64,000 nt of DNA, taken from Bacillus cytotoxicus. Lineage in GTDB: Bacteria; Bacillota; Bacilli; Bacillales; Bacillaceae_G. Where the stretch lies: the NCBI RefSeq assembly GCF_023715645.1, contig NZ_JAMBOP010000005.1:62001-126000 (forward strand), in the 5' to 3' direction. The notes under the pieces are model-generated. The model saw only the letters and a program-made list of their open reading frames with translations, did not search any database and was not told the DNA's origin. This document shows, piece after piece, positions 18,661 to 27,097 of this stretch (positions are counted from its first letter, which is position 1; each line of letters opens with the position of its first letter). Made by a program: the position numbers and the translations under genes.

Positions 18661-20091
18661 ATGTCATTAAAACGAAATATGGTATTTGGTATAGTGGGGT
18701 TATTGATCCCGATTGTGTTTCTTCTTTATATGGTGATTTATATTTCAATTGAAAAGAATATGTATCGGAATGCAGCAAGTTCGCTCGAGAAGTTAAGTGT
18801 GGAGGCGCAAATATATACGATGAATTATTTAGAGAAAGAGGCGGATGTGGAGACGCTTGGGCCCAATTCATTGTTAATTGCTTCTTATTTAGCAAAGCGG
18901 ATGGATGTCCGTGTTCAGATGATCGGGAAGAACGGGGAAGTTGTGGCAGATACGCAAAAAGGGGCACTTCTTTATCGGAATGTCGATATTGGACATTCCC
19001 TGCAAGGGAAAAAGGCTTATGTTGTTGAAAATGGTGATCCAGCACCGCTGCTACTGTTTTCAAGTCCTGTTTATTATGGAAATGAAGTAATTGGAGCAAT
19101 TCGCTTTGTAGATGAACTGCGTGATGAGAAGGAAGTATTGATGAATGTGGGCTGGACCTTTGTCGTGACATCGATTTGTTTAGTTGCAGGCGGGATTTTC
19201 TTTGCGATTCGTTTGGCGAAGTCGCTTCATAAGCCGATTGATCAATTGAGGCAAATGGCAACGCGTCTTGCCAATGGTGATTATAAAAATAAAATTGAGC
19301 TAAAAGAGTATGTGGAGATTGCTCAGTTATCAGCTTCTTTTAATGCGATGGCCGATGCAATTGAGCTGCATATGTCGCAATTACGGGAAGAGAAGGAGAA
19401 GCAGAAGGATTTCTTGGACCGTATTACGCATGAGTTGAAAACGCCGCTTACTGCTATTATTGGTTATGTTGATTTAATTCCGAAACTGCAGCAGGAGCAA
19501 GAGATAAAGGAAAGTCTTCATTATGTTGCGATAGAGAGTCAGCGTTTATTGTCGTTAGTGGAGGAGCTATTGCAATCTTCGAAGTATGGGACGAGTACGT
19601 TTGAAGTTTCACCGACGATTGTGGATATAAAGCAAATTGTGGATGAAGCCATTTCGCTTGTAAAGCCGCGCTTGCAGCAATATGAGATAGATGTAATCAA
19701 TGAATTATATGCCACGTATGTTGTTGCTGATTTTGATAAGACAAAGCAAATTTTCTTAAATATATTTGATAATACGATTAAATATAGTGATGCGTCCCAG
19801 ATGAGACTAAGCGTAGTTGTAAATGGGTATGAAGTAAAGGTATTAATTTATGATGATGGAATTGGAATGGATGATGAGGTACTCGCAGAATGGAATCGTT
19901 CTACTAAGGAGAAAGTGTTACCGTCTAGTTATGGGAATGGCTTCGGTTTGTTGATTTGTAAGGAGATTATGAATAAGCAAGGGGGGAGTATGCGCATTGA
20001 AAGCAGTGAGAATATGGGGACGATGATATATATGACATTTTTGCTACCAAGGTATATGGAAGATATAAAAAATTTGAAAGCGATTAAATGA
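18661..20091 (+). CDS. Sensor histidine kinase (HAMP, HisKA, HATPase)
   Basis: 476 aa. ATG 18661 follows AAAGGTGA. There are two membrane segments (~9-28 and ~162-183) bracketing an extracytoplasmic sensor of ~130 residues, then a HAMP linker (~184-237) and HisKA with ITHELKTPLTAIIGY (His 257). The ATPase domain has NIFDNTIKYSD (N box), DDGIGMDDE (G1) and GNGFGLLICKEIM (G2). It phosphorylates the preceding regulator. The extracytoplasmic sensor could read the state of the lipoprotein encoded two genes on, as in HptRSA-like systems; that coupling is inference. Confidence 0.93.
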   Translation: MSLKRNMVFGIVGLLIPIVFLLYMVIYISIEKNMYRNAASSLEKLSVEAQIYTMNYLEKEADVETLGPNSLLIASYLAKRMDVRVQMIGKNGEVVADTQKGALLYRNVDIGHSLQGKKAYVVENGDPAPLLLFSSPVYYGNEVIGAIRFVDELRDEKEVLMNVGWTFVVTSICLVAGGIFFAIRLAKSLHKPIDQLRQMATRLANGDYKNKIELKEYVEIAQLSASFNAMADAIELHMSQLREEKEKQKDFLDRITHELKTPLTAIIGYVDLIPKLQQEQEIKESLHYVAIESQRLLSLVEELLQSSKYGTSTFEVSPTIVDIKQIVDEAISLVKPRLQQYEIDVINELYATYVVADFDKTKQIFLNIFDNTIKYSDASQMRLSVVVNGYEVKVLIYDDGIGMDDEVLAEWNRSTKEKVLPSSYGNGFGLLICKEIMNKQGGSMRIESSENMGTMIYMTFLLPRYMEDIKNLKAIK

Positions 20092-20157
20092 TACATTTAT
20101 GAAACATTTATGCGGTATTTTCGAAACAACGTTTTTTTATCTTGGAGGTAAGCAGAA

Positions 20158-20940
20158 ATGAAAAGGCTATCATTTCAAGTTCTCTTGTTTGTTTGTTGTA
20201 TGATGTGTTTTGTTCTTTTGTTTTATTTTATTGAAGAGCAGTTGTACAACCGCGTCACAATTGTAGATGACAAGCAAGTGGTTTTAAAGGGAGCAAATGA
20301 ATCTGTTCCTATTGAAGTAAGAGTGAAGCACGAAAAATGGGGAGAAGTAGTTGTCACAGACGAAGTTCGTCTGCATGCGATTATCTCATTTTTTGATCGG
20401 ATTCGAATAGAAAAGAATCATGCAGGTGCCGGAGAGAAAGTATTTACTGGAGAAATTACGTACTTGAACGGACATAAGCGTACGTTTGCAGTAGGTGATT
20501 TGTTTCAGTATGAGGCAGATGTGTACGGAAAGAACGGTACAGATCCAATGATTTCTGCGTTTCAAACGTATTTGTTAAGTTTATATTATACGCCTGAGAG
20601 AATTAGTGATTTCTTTGCGAGTGCAAAGGAAGTGGTTGTGCGGCAAGGTGATGAAGTGCGTGCTGCTGATTTGAATTTGATACTTGCACGAATCCGGCAA
20701 GCGAAACAAATTACGGATTATGCAGAAATTCAAAATTTGCTGTATGCGCAGAAAACGCCAATCGCTTATATAACCGCTTATCAAAATGGAAAACAGATAA
20801 AGAATAGACGCGAGGATATTCTTACAATTTCTGTATATGAAGATTATTTTGTTGTCCAATATCTCGGCGATAATAATGGAAATGTTATGTATATGAAAGG
20901 CTCCCTAGCAACATTATTTGTAAAGGAGAATGTTTCATGA
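20158..20940 (+). CDS. Membrane-anchored protein of unknown function in sensor operon
   Basis: 260 aa, ATG start after TTGGAGGTAAG. One N-terminal membrane segment (~residues 6-24) is followed by an outside domain rich in beta-strand-like segments, such as ITYLNGHKRTFAVGDLFQY and PIAYITAYQNGKQIKNR. I recognise no family. It lies between the kinase and the binding lipoprotein and overlaps the latter by 4 bp, so it belongs to the same operon. It may be an accessory of signal perception; no catalytic motif is visible. Confidence 0.8.
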   Translation: MKRLSFQVLLFVCCMMCFVLLFYFIEEQLYNRVTIVDDKQVVLKGANESVPIEVRVKHEKWGEVVVTDEVRLHAIISFFDRIRIEKNHAGAGEKVFTGEITYLNGHKRTFAVGDLFQYEADVYGKNGTDPMISAFQTYLLSLYYTPERISDFFASAKEVVVRQGDEVRAADLNLILARIRQAKQITDYAEIQNLLYAQKTPIAYITAYQNGKQIKNRREDILTISVYEDYFVVQYLGDNNGNVMYMKGSLATLFVKENVS

Positions 20941-21971
20941 AAAAGATAGCCTTTTTCTTCTTTTTGCTAGTAATAGGAGGAGCGATGTCTAGTTGCTCTC
21001 GAGATACTACCACTATTAAATATGATAAGAGCGGCCTTCCGATTTTAAAAGATCGTCACCTTGTTGCTTATGTTGCAGCGCGTGAAGAAGTAGGCGAGGC
21101 ATTGTTATCATCTTTTTGCAGGACGCGCGGATGTACGTATGAATTTATTCGTCTTTCTACAGAGGAAATGTTAAGAAGAGTAGAAGCGGAATCAGAAAAT
21201 CCGAAAGCCGATGTCATTATTGGGGGCACATTAGATGCTCATCAAATGATGAAGCGAAAGAATATTTCAGTTCCTGTCACAAGTCAGCATGCGAATCACA
21301 TTTCAAAAGCCGCAAAGGATAAAGATGGCTATTGGTATGGTTATGAAGTAGAGCAGCTGGCAATCGCTATTAATAAAGAGCGATGGAAGCAGGAAATAGA
21401 GCCGCTTGGACTTTCGTATCCCACGGAGTGGAAGGATTTATTACATCCTGCTTATACGGGGAAGATCGTCATACCTGATCCGAATGTATCAGGAACAGCG
21501 TATACGTTGTTTCAATCATTAATCGATACGCTTGGGGAAGAAGAAGCAAACAAATTTGCGTCAGGGCTTGCCAAACAAGTTGCAAAAGCAACGGTTAATG
21601 GTTATATGCCTGCGGAATATGTTGCGAGCGGCGAAGCGATCGTCGGCATAAATTTCATCGGAGACCAGCGTATGTTGCAAAAGCAAGGCTTTCCAATTGT
21701 AAGTAAGGTACCGAAGCAAACAGGGTTATCTGTTAATGCGATTTCTAAAATACAACATGCACCGAGTGGCATTATAGCGGATTTATTTATTGATTATTGT
21801 TTATCAGAAGAAGCGGGGCATATTTTAGAAAAAGTTTCCTTTGGCGTACCAACGATGCTTACAGAACGACAGCAAGAAGTGCAAAGTCAGCCGGTTGGAG
21901 GAACGAATCAATCTGTATCAGATAGTGGAATCATCGAGTTATGGAATAGACAACGTCTCTCTCAAAAGTGA
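20937..21971 (+). CDS. Extracellular substrate-binding lipoprotein (AfuA/HptA-like, SBP family)
   Basis: 344 aa. The signal peptide ends in a lipobox-like GAMSSC (Cys 20), so it is anchored on the outer membrane face. The body has the layout of periplasmic binding proteins of the iron/hexose-phosphate class: VIIGGTLDAHQMM, PTEWKDLLHPAYTGKI, PDPNVSGTAYTLFQSL and EAIVGINFIGDQ. No ABC permease or ATPase is encoded nearby; instead an antiporter follows. This fits a sensing rather than transporting role, as for HptA and PgtC. The ligand is probably an organophosphate; that is inferred from the next gene. Confidence 0.85.
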   Translation: MKKIAFFFFLLVIGGAMSSCSRDTTTIKYDKSGLPILKDRHLVAYVAAREEVGEALLSSFCRTRGCTYEFIRLSTEEMLRRVEAESENPKADVIIGGTLDAHQMMKRKNISVPVTSQHANHISKAAKDKDGYWYGYEVEQLAIAINKERWKQEIEPLGLSYPTEWKDLLHPAYTGKIVIPDPNVSGTAYTLFQSLIDTLGEEEANKFASGLAKQVAKATVNGYMPAEYVASGEAIVGINFIGDQRMLQKQGFPIVSKVPKQTGLSVNAISKIQHAPSGIIADLFIDYCLSEEAGHILEKVSFGVPTMLTERQQEVQSQPVGGTNQSVSDSGIIELWNRQRLSQK

Positions 21972-21991
21972 AAAAAAGGAGAAGAGATGAT

Positions 21992-23323
21992 ATGTTTAAT
22001 TGGCTTAAACCTGCAGCAGCAGTCGAGCGTTTGCCAGAGAATATGATTGACAAATTATACAGAATACTACGTATTCGTGTGTTACTTGGAATTTCAGTCG
22101 GATATGCAGCGTATTATTTAGTTCGTAGTAACTTTACGTTATCTAGTACGTATTTAATGAAAGAATATGGTTTTACTACAACGGATATTGGTTTATTAGG
22201 TTCCGTTGTGGCGATTGTGTATGGACTTAGTAAGTTTTTTATGGGGAATTTATCCGATAAGGCGTATGCACAGCGCTTTATTGCGGTTGGTTTATTTATC
22301 TCAGCAATTATAAATATTTGTTTCGGTTTTGCATCTTCATTTGGTATGATTTTAACATTATTAGTATTAAATAATATTTTCCAAGGTATGGGGGCTCCTC
22401 CTTGTAGTACTGTAATGGCAAAGTGGTTCTCGAAGAAAGAGCGCGGTACAAAAACAGGACTTTGGAATATTTCACATAATGTCGGTGCGATGCTTGTACC
22501 ACCGATTGTTGGAATTGGTGTGGGTATTTTCGGTGAAAATCATTGGCAAGCTGGCGTGTTTATTTTCCCAGCAATCATTGCAATGGTCATTTCAATTCTT
22601 ATGTGGATCAATGCGAAGGATACACCAGAATCTTGCGGTCTTCCACCAATTGATGAATATCGAAATGATTATGAAGACCTTGAGAAGGCAGACAATGCGG
22701 GCAAAATGTCACCAAAAGAAATCTTGATGAAATATGTAGTGAAAAACAAATTTGTTTGGTATTTATGTATTGCGAACGCATTTGTATATTTAATTCGTTT
22801 CGGTGTCATTAACTGGGTACCAATTTATTTAACAACGGTTAAAGGATTTACAAAAACAGAAGCACATGCAGCATTTTCAATTTTTGAAGCAATGGCAATT
22901 CCAAGTTCATTAATTGTAGGTTTATTAAGTGATAAATTATTTAAAGGAAAACGTATGCCGTTATGTGTATTTAGTATGGCTGGTGTTGTTATTGGAACGA
23001 TCGTATACTGGCAAGCAACTAACGTATTTGTTGTGAGTGCGGCAGTTTCGATTATTGGTTGCTTAATTTACGTACCACAATTTTTAATTGGTTTAAGCGC
23101 GATGGAATTAGTACCAAAATTTGCAATAGGTACAACAGTAGGTATGTGCGGCTTGTTCGGTTATTTAGGCGGAAGCCTTGTTGCCAACGCAGCGATTGGT
23201 GTTATCGTTGATCGCTCTGGTTGGGACGGCTGTTTCATTCTATTAATAGCAGGTGGTATTTTATCCACTGTATTCTTATTCATCGTTCAATTTGGTCATG
23301 AGAGAAAATTGGCTAAGAAGTAA
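21992..23323 (+). CDS. pgtP: Organophosphate:phosphate antiporter, MFS (PgtP/UhpT/GlpT family)
   Basis: About 443 aa with 12 membrane segments. The N-terminal ILRIRVLLGISVGYAAYYLVRSNFTLSS and LGSVVAIVYGLSKFFMGNLSDKA are hallmarks of the OPA family, which exchanges phosphate for glycerol-3-phosphate, hexose phosphates or phosphoglycerate. The start is ATG 21992 about ten bases after AAAGGAGA; a GTG at 21968 overlaps the previous stop but precedes that site. It is the last gene of the two-component operon and is followed by a terminator. Sequence alone does not separate PgtP from UhpT; I favour PgtP from general similarity. Confidence 0.88.
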   Translation: MFNWLKPAAAVERLPENMIDKLYRILRIRVLLGISVGYAAYYLVRSNFTLSSTYLMKEYGFTTTDIGLLGSVVAIVYGLSKFFMGNLSDKAYAQRFIAVGLFISAIINICFGFASSFGMILTLLVLNNIFQGMGAPPCSTVMAKWFSKKERGTKTGLWNISHNVGAMLVPPIVGIGVGIFGENHWQAGVFIFPAIIAMVISILMWINAKDTPESCGLPPIDEYRNDYEDLEKADNAGKMSPKEILMKYVVKNKFVWYLCIANAFVYLIRFGVINWVPIYLTTVKGFTKTEAHAAFSIFEAMAIPSSLIVGLLSDKLFKGKRMPLCVFSMAGVVIGTIVYWQATNVFVVSAAVSIIGCLIYVPQFLIGLSAMELVPKFAIGTTVGMCGLFGYLGGSLVANAAIGVIVDRSGWDGCFILLIAGGILSTVFLFIVQFGHERKLAKK

Positions 23324-23396
23324 ACTGCTTAATCGTTTTGAAGAGGAGAATCTATCAATTGATAGGTTCTCTTTTTTTAATCAAACGTTTGTTTAA
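23300..23396 (+). repeat. 97 bp direct repeat, copy 1 (pgtP 3' end plus terminator)
   Basis: It begins in the last codons of pgtP, includes the terminator hairpin GAGAATCTATC/GATAGGTTCTC with TTTTTTT, and ends AAACGTTTGTTTAA. An equal-length, roughly 85% identical copy lies at 26830-26926. The two bracket the chemoreceptor/papR-relic segment. Confidence 0.85.
23345..23379 (+). terminator. Terminator after pgtP operon
   Basis: GAGAATCTATC pairs with GATAGGTTCTC, then seven T bases. It is duplicated at 26875-26909. Confidence 0.9.
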
Positions 23397-23479
23397 ATTA
23401 AATTATATTATATTCGCCTTCGTAGGTTGTTGTTAAGTAAAACGAAAAGGGACTTGCACTTGCTGAGGATACTGAAAAA

Positions 23480-23530
23480 GAAAAAGAAGATAACGCCCTA
23501 TTGTATATCGGGGATTATCTTCTTTTTGAT
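23480..23530 (+). repeat. Hairpin repeat, copy 1
   Basis: AAAAAGAAGATAA pairs with TTATCTTCTTTTT around a GC core. The same hairpin recurs at 63431-63479, where it follows the PTS operon. Confidence 0.7.
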
Positions 23531-23559
23531 TTCTATGTATTTATAAAAGTTTCAGGGTA

Positions 23560-23985
23560 GGTTCTTTTTTAGTAGTCGCCACTTTAAAACTTTGCATGTG
23601 GCAGGAAAAGGGCCTGACCGCTTCTATACGCGGCCAGATGCTCTCGCCCCACCTATATAAGTCCATTTTAATTTTTCGGCATATAAGTCGATGCTATGCA
23701 GAATACAACATGACCTGCACTCGCTTGCTATCTTTGTTTTAAACCGCGCATGTGGCAGGAAAAGGCCCTGACCGCTCCTATGCGCGGCCAGATGCTCTCG
23801 CCCCACCTATATAAGTCCATTTTAATTTTTCGGCATATAAGTCGATGCTATGCAGAATACAACATGATCTACACTTGCTTGCTATCTTTGTTTTAAACCT
23901 CACATGTGGCAGGAAAAGGCCCTGACCGCTCCTATGCGCGGCCAGATGCTCTTGCCCCCTTAAAAAGAAAGGGGTTTTTATGTCA
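23560..23985 (+). repeat. Three tandem copies of the bcr-like repeat, period ~153 bp
   Basis: The motif GCATGTGGCAGGAAA starts at 23594 and 23747, and CACATGTGGCAGGAAA at 23901, giving periods of 153 and 154 bp. Copies 1 and 2 share near-identical spacers with CGGCATATAAGTCGATGC. The third ends CCCCCTTAAAAAGAAAGGGG before a T-rich stretch and may act as a terminator. Confidence 0.9.
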
Positions 23986-24004
23986 ATTTTTTAACTTATA
24001 TAAG

Positions 24005-25723
24005 TTATTCTTTAATCTTAAATTGAGAAAGCAATCCTTCTAATTCTTCAATTTGTTTCTTTACTTGCATAGATTGATTTGTTATTTCTGTAATGGATGA
24101 TGCCTGTGCTTGAATTGCTTGTACAGTCACATTCGTATCGTTTTCTACTTTTGTAGAAGTTTCTGATACTACCGATAATGAAGCGTTAATTTCTTCCGTT
24201 CCAGCAGACATTTCTTCTGTTGTAGCTGAGACTTCTTGAATTTGTTGCGATATCTTATGAACGTCTGTCATGATTGTTGAAAATGCTTGATCTGCTTCAT
24301 TAGCAGCATTGCTTCCTTGTTTTGCTTCCTCTTGCCCGTTTTTCATAATTTGAACGGTATCTTTCGTATCTTGCTGGATGGACTTAATTAAATCATTAAT
24401 TTCATTTGCAGATTGCTTGGATTGTTCAGCTAAACTTCTTACTTCAGCTGCAACAACTGCAAACCCTTTTCCATTATCTCCTGCGCGTGCTGCCTCAATT
24501 GCAGCGTTTAGAGCAAGCAGGTTTGTTTGTTCCGCAATATTTGTAATGGCATTTAAAGCTTTATCTATCTCTTGCGTACGCATAACAAGGCGTCCTATCA
24601 CTACAGATGTTTCTTCAACAGCTTTGTGCACGTTATTCATTTGCGTAATAGATTGCTGGATTACTTTACTTCCACTATCTATACGATTTGTTGTAGCAAC
24701 AGATACTTCAGCAACAGCTGATGCGGATTCAGCTACTGTTTGAACTCCAGTTGTTACGTCATTCATCGCGATTGAACTTTCTTGAATACTCGTAACTTGT
24801 CCTAATATTTTTTTGTTCACTTCATGAATTATTTGCACAGCTTCGTTAGAGATTTGAGATGCCTGTTTTGTATTTTTCAACATGTTATCGGTAGAGGTAG
24901 TAACCTCTTGAGCCGTTATCTTTATTTTTCCCATTAGTTGTTGTAAGTTATCCAACATATGATTAAAGGAAGTAACGATATTCCCTAATTCATCATTTGC
25001 TTGATAAGAAGTACGTATGACTAAATTTCCGTCTGCTACTTCTTTCATATCATGCTCTAATAGAGTAAGTGGACGTTGAATAGCTGATTTAATGATATAT
25101 CCAATAAATATAACAACTGCAATCGATATCAACGAAATAATAACAAATATCAATATTGTATTTTGCACACTGCTGGCATTGTTTTTTTGTAATTGTTCTG
25201 CCAAATCAGCATTATACTGAATGAGTTTTTGGATTTTCGTAGTTGAATTTTTCGTAGTCGAATCAAGTTCGTTTAAATAATAAGCATAAGCGGCCTCATG
25301 ATCATTCTTCTTCACTAAGTCTTTTGTTTTATCTATTTTTGTTTTTAACTCTTGGTAACTTTTTTGAAAATCTTCATATAATTGTTTTTCCTCTTGTGAA
25401 TGGATTGTAGGCTTATATTTTTCTAGTAATTGATTATTGTCGCTTCGTATTCCGTCCATTGTAGTTAATATTTGCTTATTTCTATTTTCATCACTTGAAA
25501 GGATAAGTTCTACAAGGTTTTTATTATTATAATGGAAATTAGATTCTACAGACTCTATCCAGTAAATTGGAAGCAATCTGTCTTCGTACATGCTTTTAGA
25601 AGTTGCGCCGGTCTTTATTAATCCCTTATATCCTATAATTGATAAGAGAATACATGCAATACTAGCTGCAATCATTAATACGTTCAATTTTGTACTAATT
25701 TTATGGTTTTTTAGAAATGACAT
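24005..25723 (-). CDS. Methyl-accepting chemotaxis protein
   Basis: 572 aa. ATG 25723 is eight bases after GTGGTG; an ATG five codons upstream lacks a site. TM1 (~10-30) and TM2 (~185-210) flank a four-helix-type ligand domain, followed by HAMP ([20 protein letters not shown]) and the signalling coiled coil with the conserved tip [20 protein letters not shown]. It would relay an outside stimulus to CheA/CheW. A PlcR-type box lies 116 bp upstream of the start, so it may belong to the PlcR regulon, which in B. cereus is known to include chemoreceptors. It sits inside the segment bounded by 97 bp direct repeats. Confidence 0.95.
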   Translation of the reverse strand: MSFLKNHKISTKLNVLMIAASIACILLSIIGYKGLIKTGATSKSMYEDRLLPIYWIESVESNFHYNNKNLVELILSSDENRNKQILTTMDGIRSDNNQLLEKYKPTIHSQEEKQLYEDFQKSYQELKTKIDKTKDLVKKNDHEAAYAYYLNELDSTTKNSTTKIQKLIQYNADLAEQLQKNNASSVQNTILIFVIISLISIAVVIFIGYIIKSAIQRPLTLLEHDMKEVADGNLVIRTSYQANDELGNIVTSFNHMLDNLQQLMGKIKITAQEVTTSTDNMLKNTKQASQISNEAVQIIHEVNKKILGQVTSIQESSIAMNDVTTGVQTVAESASAVAEVSVATTNRIDSGSKVIQQSITQMNNVHKAVEETSVVIGRLVMRTQEIDKALNAITNIAEQTNLLALNAAIEAARAGDNGKGFAVVAAEVRSLAEQSKQSANEINDLIKSIQQDTKDTVQIMKNGQEEAKQGSNAANEADQAFSTIMTDVHKISQQIQEVSATTEEMSAGTEEINASLSVVSETSTKVENDTNVTVQAIQAQASSITEITNQSMQVKKQIEELEGLLSQFKIKE

Positions 25724-25788
25724 TATAATACACCACATCTTTCTTGATTTATCTATATATTATATTATAACAATTGTAGTGGGAAAAC

Positions 25789-25827
25789 AAAAAAGCGAAA
25801 AATTATAACTGTTTTTCGCTTTTTTAT
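25789..25827. terminator. Bidirectional 13 bp stem-loop between MCP gene and PlcR box
   Basis: AAAAAGCGAAAAA pairs with TTTTTCGCTTTTT. It lies between the PlcR box and the MCP start, so it could also sit in the MCP leader and attenuate it. Confidence 0.6.
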
Positions 25828-25838
25828 GGAATTTAAAA

Positions 25839-25854
25839 TATGCAATTTTGCATA
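25839..25854. promoter_or_regulatory. PlcR-box-like palindrome
   Basis: TATGCAATTTTGCATA fits the PlcR consensus TATGNAN4TNCATA at every fixed position. It lies between the minus-strand MCP gene and the plus-strand papR relic. A plus-strand -10-like TATACT at 25903-25908 and a minus-strand TATAAT near 25760 are both within usual reach, so either side could respond. Confidence 0.75.
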
Positions 25855-25944
25855 TTTCTATACAAATTGGTTACATTTCACTTTTTTAACACAAATAGAC
25901 GGTATACTTAATTTAGGTTTGGTAAATTAGGGGAATTATTCGAG

Positions 25945-26058
25945 GTGAAAAACACGGAAAGGAAAAAGGCAACAGGAGTAATGGTATTAGCTGCAGCACC
26001 ATGTAGGGGAAAAGTAGTAATAACAAGTTTAAATGCAAGAAGATTTTTTTGTAAGTAA
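25945..26058 (+). CDS. Possible 37 aa peptide just downstream of PlcR box
   Basis: A GTG-started open frame begins MKNTERKKATGVMVLAAAPC. GAGG touches the start codon, so spacing is poor, and no family is recognised. It lies where plcR would be expected upstream of papR but does not resemble PlcR. It may be a real small gene or part of a decayed one. Confidence 0.25.
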   Translation: MKNTERKKATGVMVLAAAPCRGKVVITSLNARRFFCK

Positions 26059-26114
26059 ATGCATACTTCCATCACGAAAGTCTTCAATATGTATGATTGT
26101 ATTTGATATGGAAC

Positions 26115-26261
26115 ATGGTTTGTGAAAGAATTTTTTCTGAGGTCCTTTTATTAACATTAACTAATGTTAGTAGGTGTTTTTTGATAACTCATAATCAAGT
26201 AGTAGTGATGAATGATAATGAAAAAGAACCGTTGATTTCGGATTTACCATTTGAGTATTAA
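26115..26261 (+). pseudogene. papR: papR-like signal-peptide gene relic ending SDLPFEY
   Basis: The single frame from ATG 26115 gives 48 residues ending HNQVVVMNDNEKEPLI-SDLPFEY. PapR precursors in the B. cereus group are also ~48 aa and end in heptapeptides such as ADLPFEF or SDMPFEF, preceded by QV-x-x-ND-like residues. The expected export signal is broken across frames: MKEFFLRS from GTG 26122, then LLTLT, then MLVGVF in a third frame. No plcR gene is present upstream. I read it as a decayed papR whose C-terminal signal sequence is intact. No good ribosome binding site is seen. Confidence 0.6.
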
Positions 26262-26389
26262 TAGTAAACGTTGTTGTTTTTTTTTTTTTTTGAATAATTC
26301 TTTAATAATGTATTTTCTTATAAAATATAGATATATTTTCTTTTTACGATTATTATTTATTAATATAATTTAATTTAGTGGGTGATTTT

Positions 26390-26746
26390 GTGGAAAGAGA
26401 GATGGATGCACCGGTTTGTTTACAATGTAAAAAGCATCTTCGAGATTGGAAGGGTAATGTAAGGATTAAAAAAGAAGAAATGTTTGATACTAGGATCATC
26501 CAAAGCTTGGAGATATGGTGTAAAGAGTGTACAACTGTCCTTGATGAAAAGGGTCCTGGAAGAGAATACCATAACCTGTGGGAACTTTCTTCGGTAAAAG
26601 AATCTTACTTTGACCAATTAATAAGTTTAATTAGTCGAATGCAGGAAAAAGAAGGGCGATATAGATTTTCCGAAAAGGCTATTCTTGATTACTTACAATT
26701 AGGAAGAATCTTATACGATAAGAAAATCAAGTTTGAAGAGTATTAA
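26390..26746 (+). CDS. Small protein with two CxxC-type knuckles (zinc-ribbon-like), unknown function
   Basis: 118 aa. I place the start at GTG 26390 after GTGGGTGAT; an ATG-less extension to 26378 would consume that site. CLQC near the N terminus and CKEC near residue 45 form a four-Cys metal knuckle. The C-terminal half is helical (ESYFDQLISLISRMQEKEGRYRF). No family is recognised. It lies inside the direct-repeat-bounded segment, so it may be accessory DNA. The function is unknown. Confidence 0.65.
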   Translation: MEREMDAPVCLQCKKHLRDWKGNVRIKKEEMFDTRIIQSLEIWCKECTTVLDEKGPGREYHNLWELSSVKESYFDQLISLISRMQEKEGRYRFSEKAILDYLQLGRILYDKKIKFEEY

Positions 26747-26829
26747 AACAAAGGAAAGTGTGGGCATCTTCCTGCCAAGTAGATAGAAATAAAAGAATTT
26801 TATGTCCACGATACTTCTGTTCATCGTGT

Positions 26830-26926
26830 GAGAGAACAGATTCTAAGAAGAAACTAGCTTAATGATTTTGGAGAGGAGAATCTATCAATTCATAGGTTCT
26901 CTTTTTTTAATCAAACGTTTGTTTAA
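26830..26926 (+). repeat. 97 bp direct repeat, copy 2
   Basis: Same length as 23300-23396 with only scattered substitutions. It keeps the terminator hairpin and the final AAACGTTTGTTTAA. The part matching the last codons of pgtP is a non-coding relic. Confidence 0.85.
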
Positions 26927-27030
26927 GAAAAATATGCATATTTGTAAGGATTGAATTTCAAAATATGACATTATTTGATACAATTTATAGTAGGTATTCC
27001 AAAGTATGTCATATAAATACCTTATGTTTG

Positions 27031-27059
27031 TTGAGATATTTTGGAAAAGTTTGTATAAT
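27031..27059 (+). promoter_or_regulatory. SigA-type promoter of yknXYZ operon
   Basis: TTGAGA, a 17 bp spacer, and TATAAT, 38 bp before the ATG at 27098. Confidence 0.75.
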
Positions 27060-27097
27060 TTAAGTATAATGACAATTCAAACAAAAGGAGAGAGACA

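Larger units (their letters stand above)
26747..27097 (+). other. Gap with direct repeat copy 2 and promoter of yknX
   Basis: It holds no gene. It contains the second 97 bp direct repeat (26830-26926), whose first part corresponds to the end of pgtP but is no longer in a reading frame, and then the -35/-10 promoter before the YknX-like gene. Confidence 0.7.

Noticed and set aside
18647-19261. Long open frame on the minus strand opposite the histidine kinase
   Set aside because: Antisense shadow of a clear kinase gene; low-complexity composition and no ribosome binding site.
23560-23985. Tandem repeats as a CRISPR array
   Set aside because: Units are ~153 bp with conserved, not unique, spacers, and no cas gene is present.
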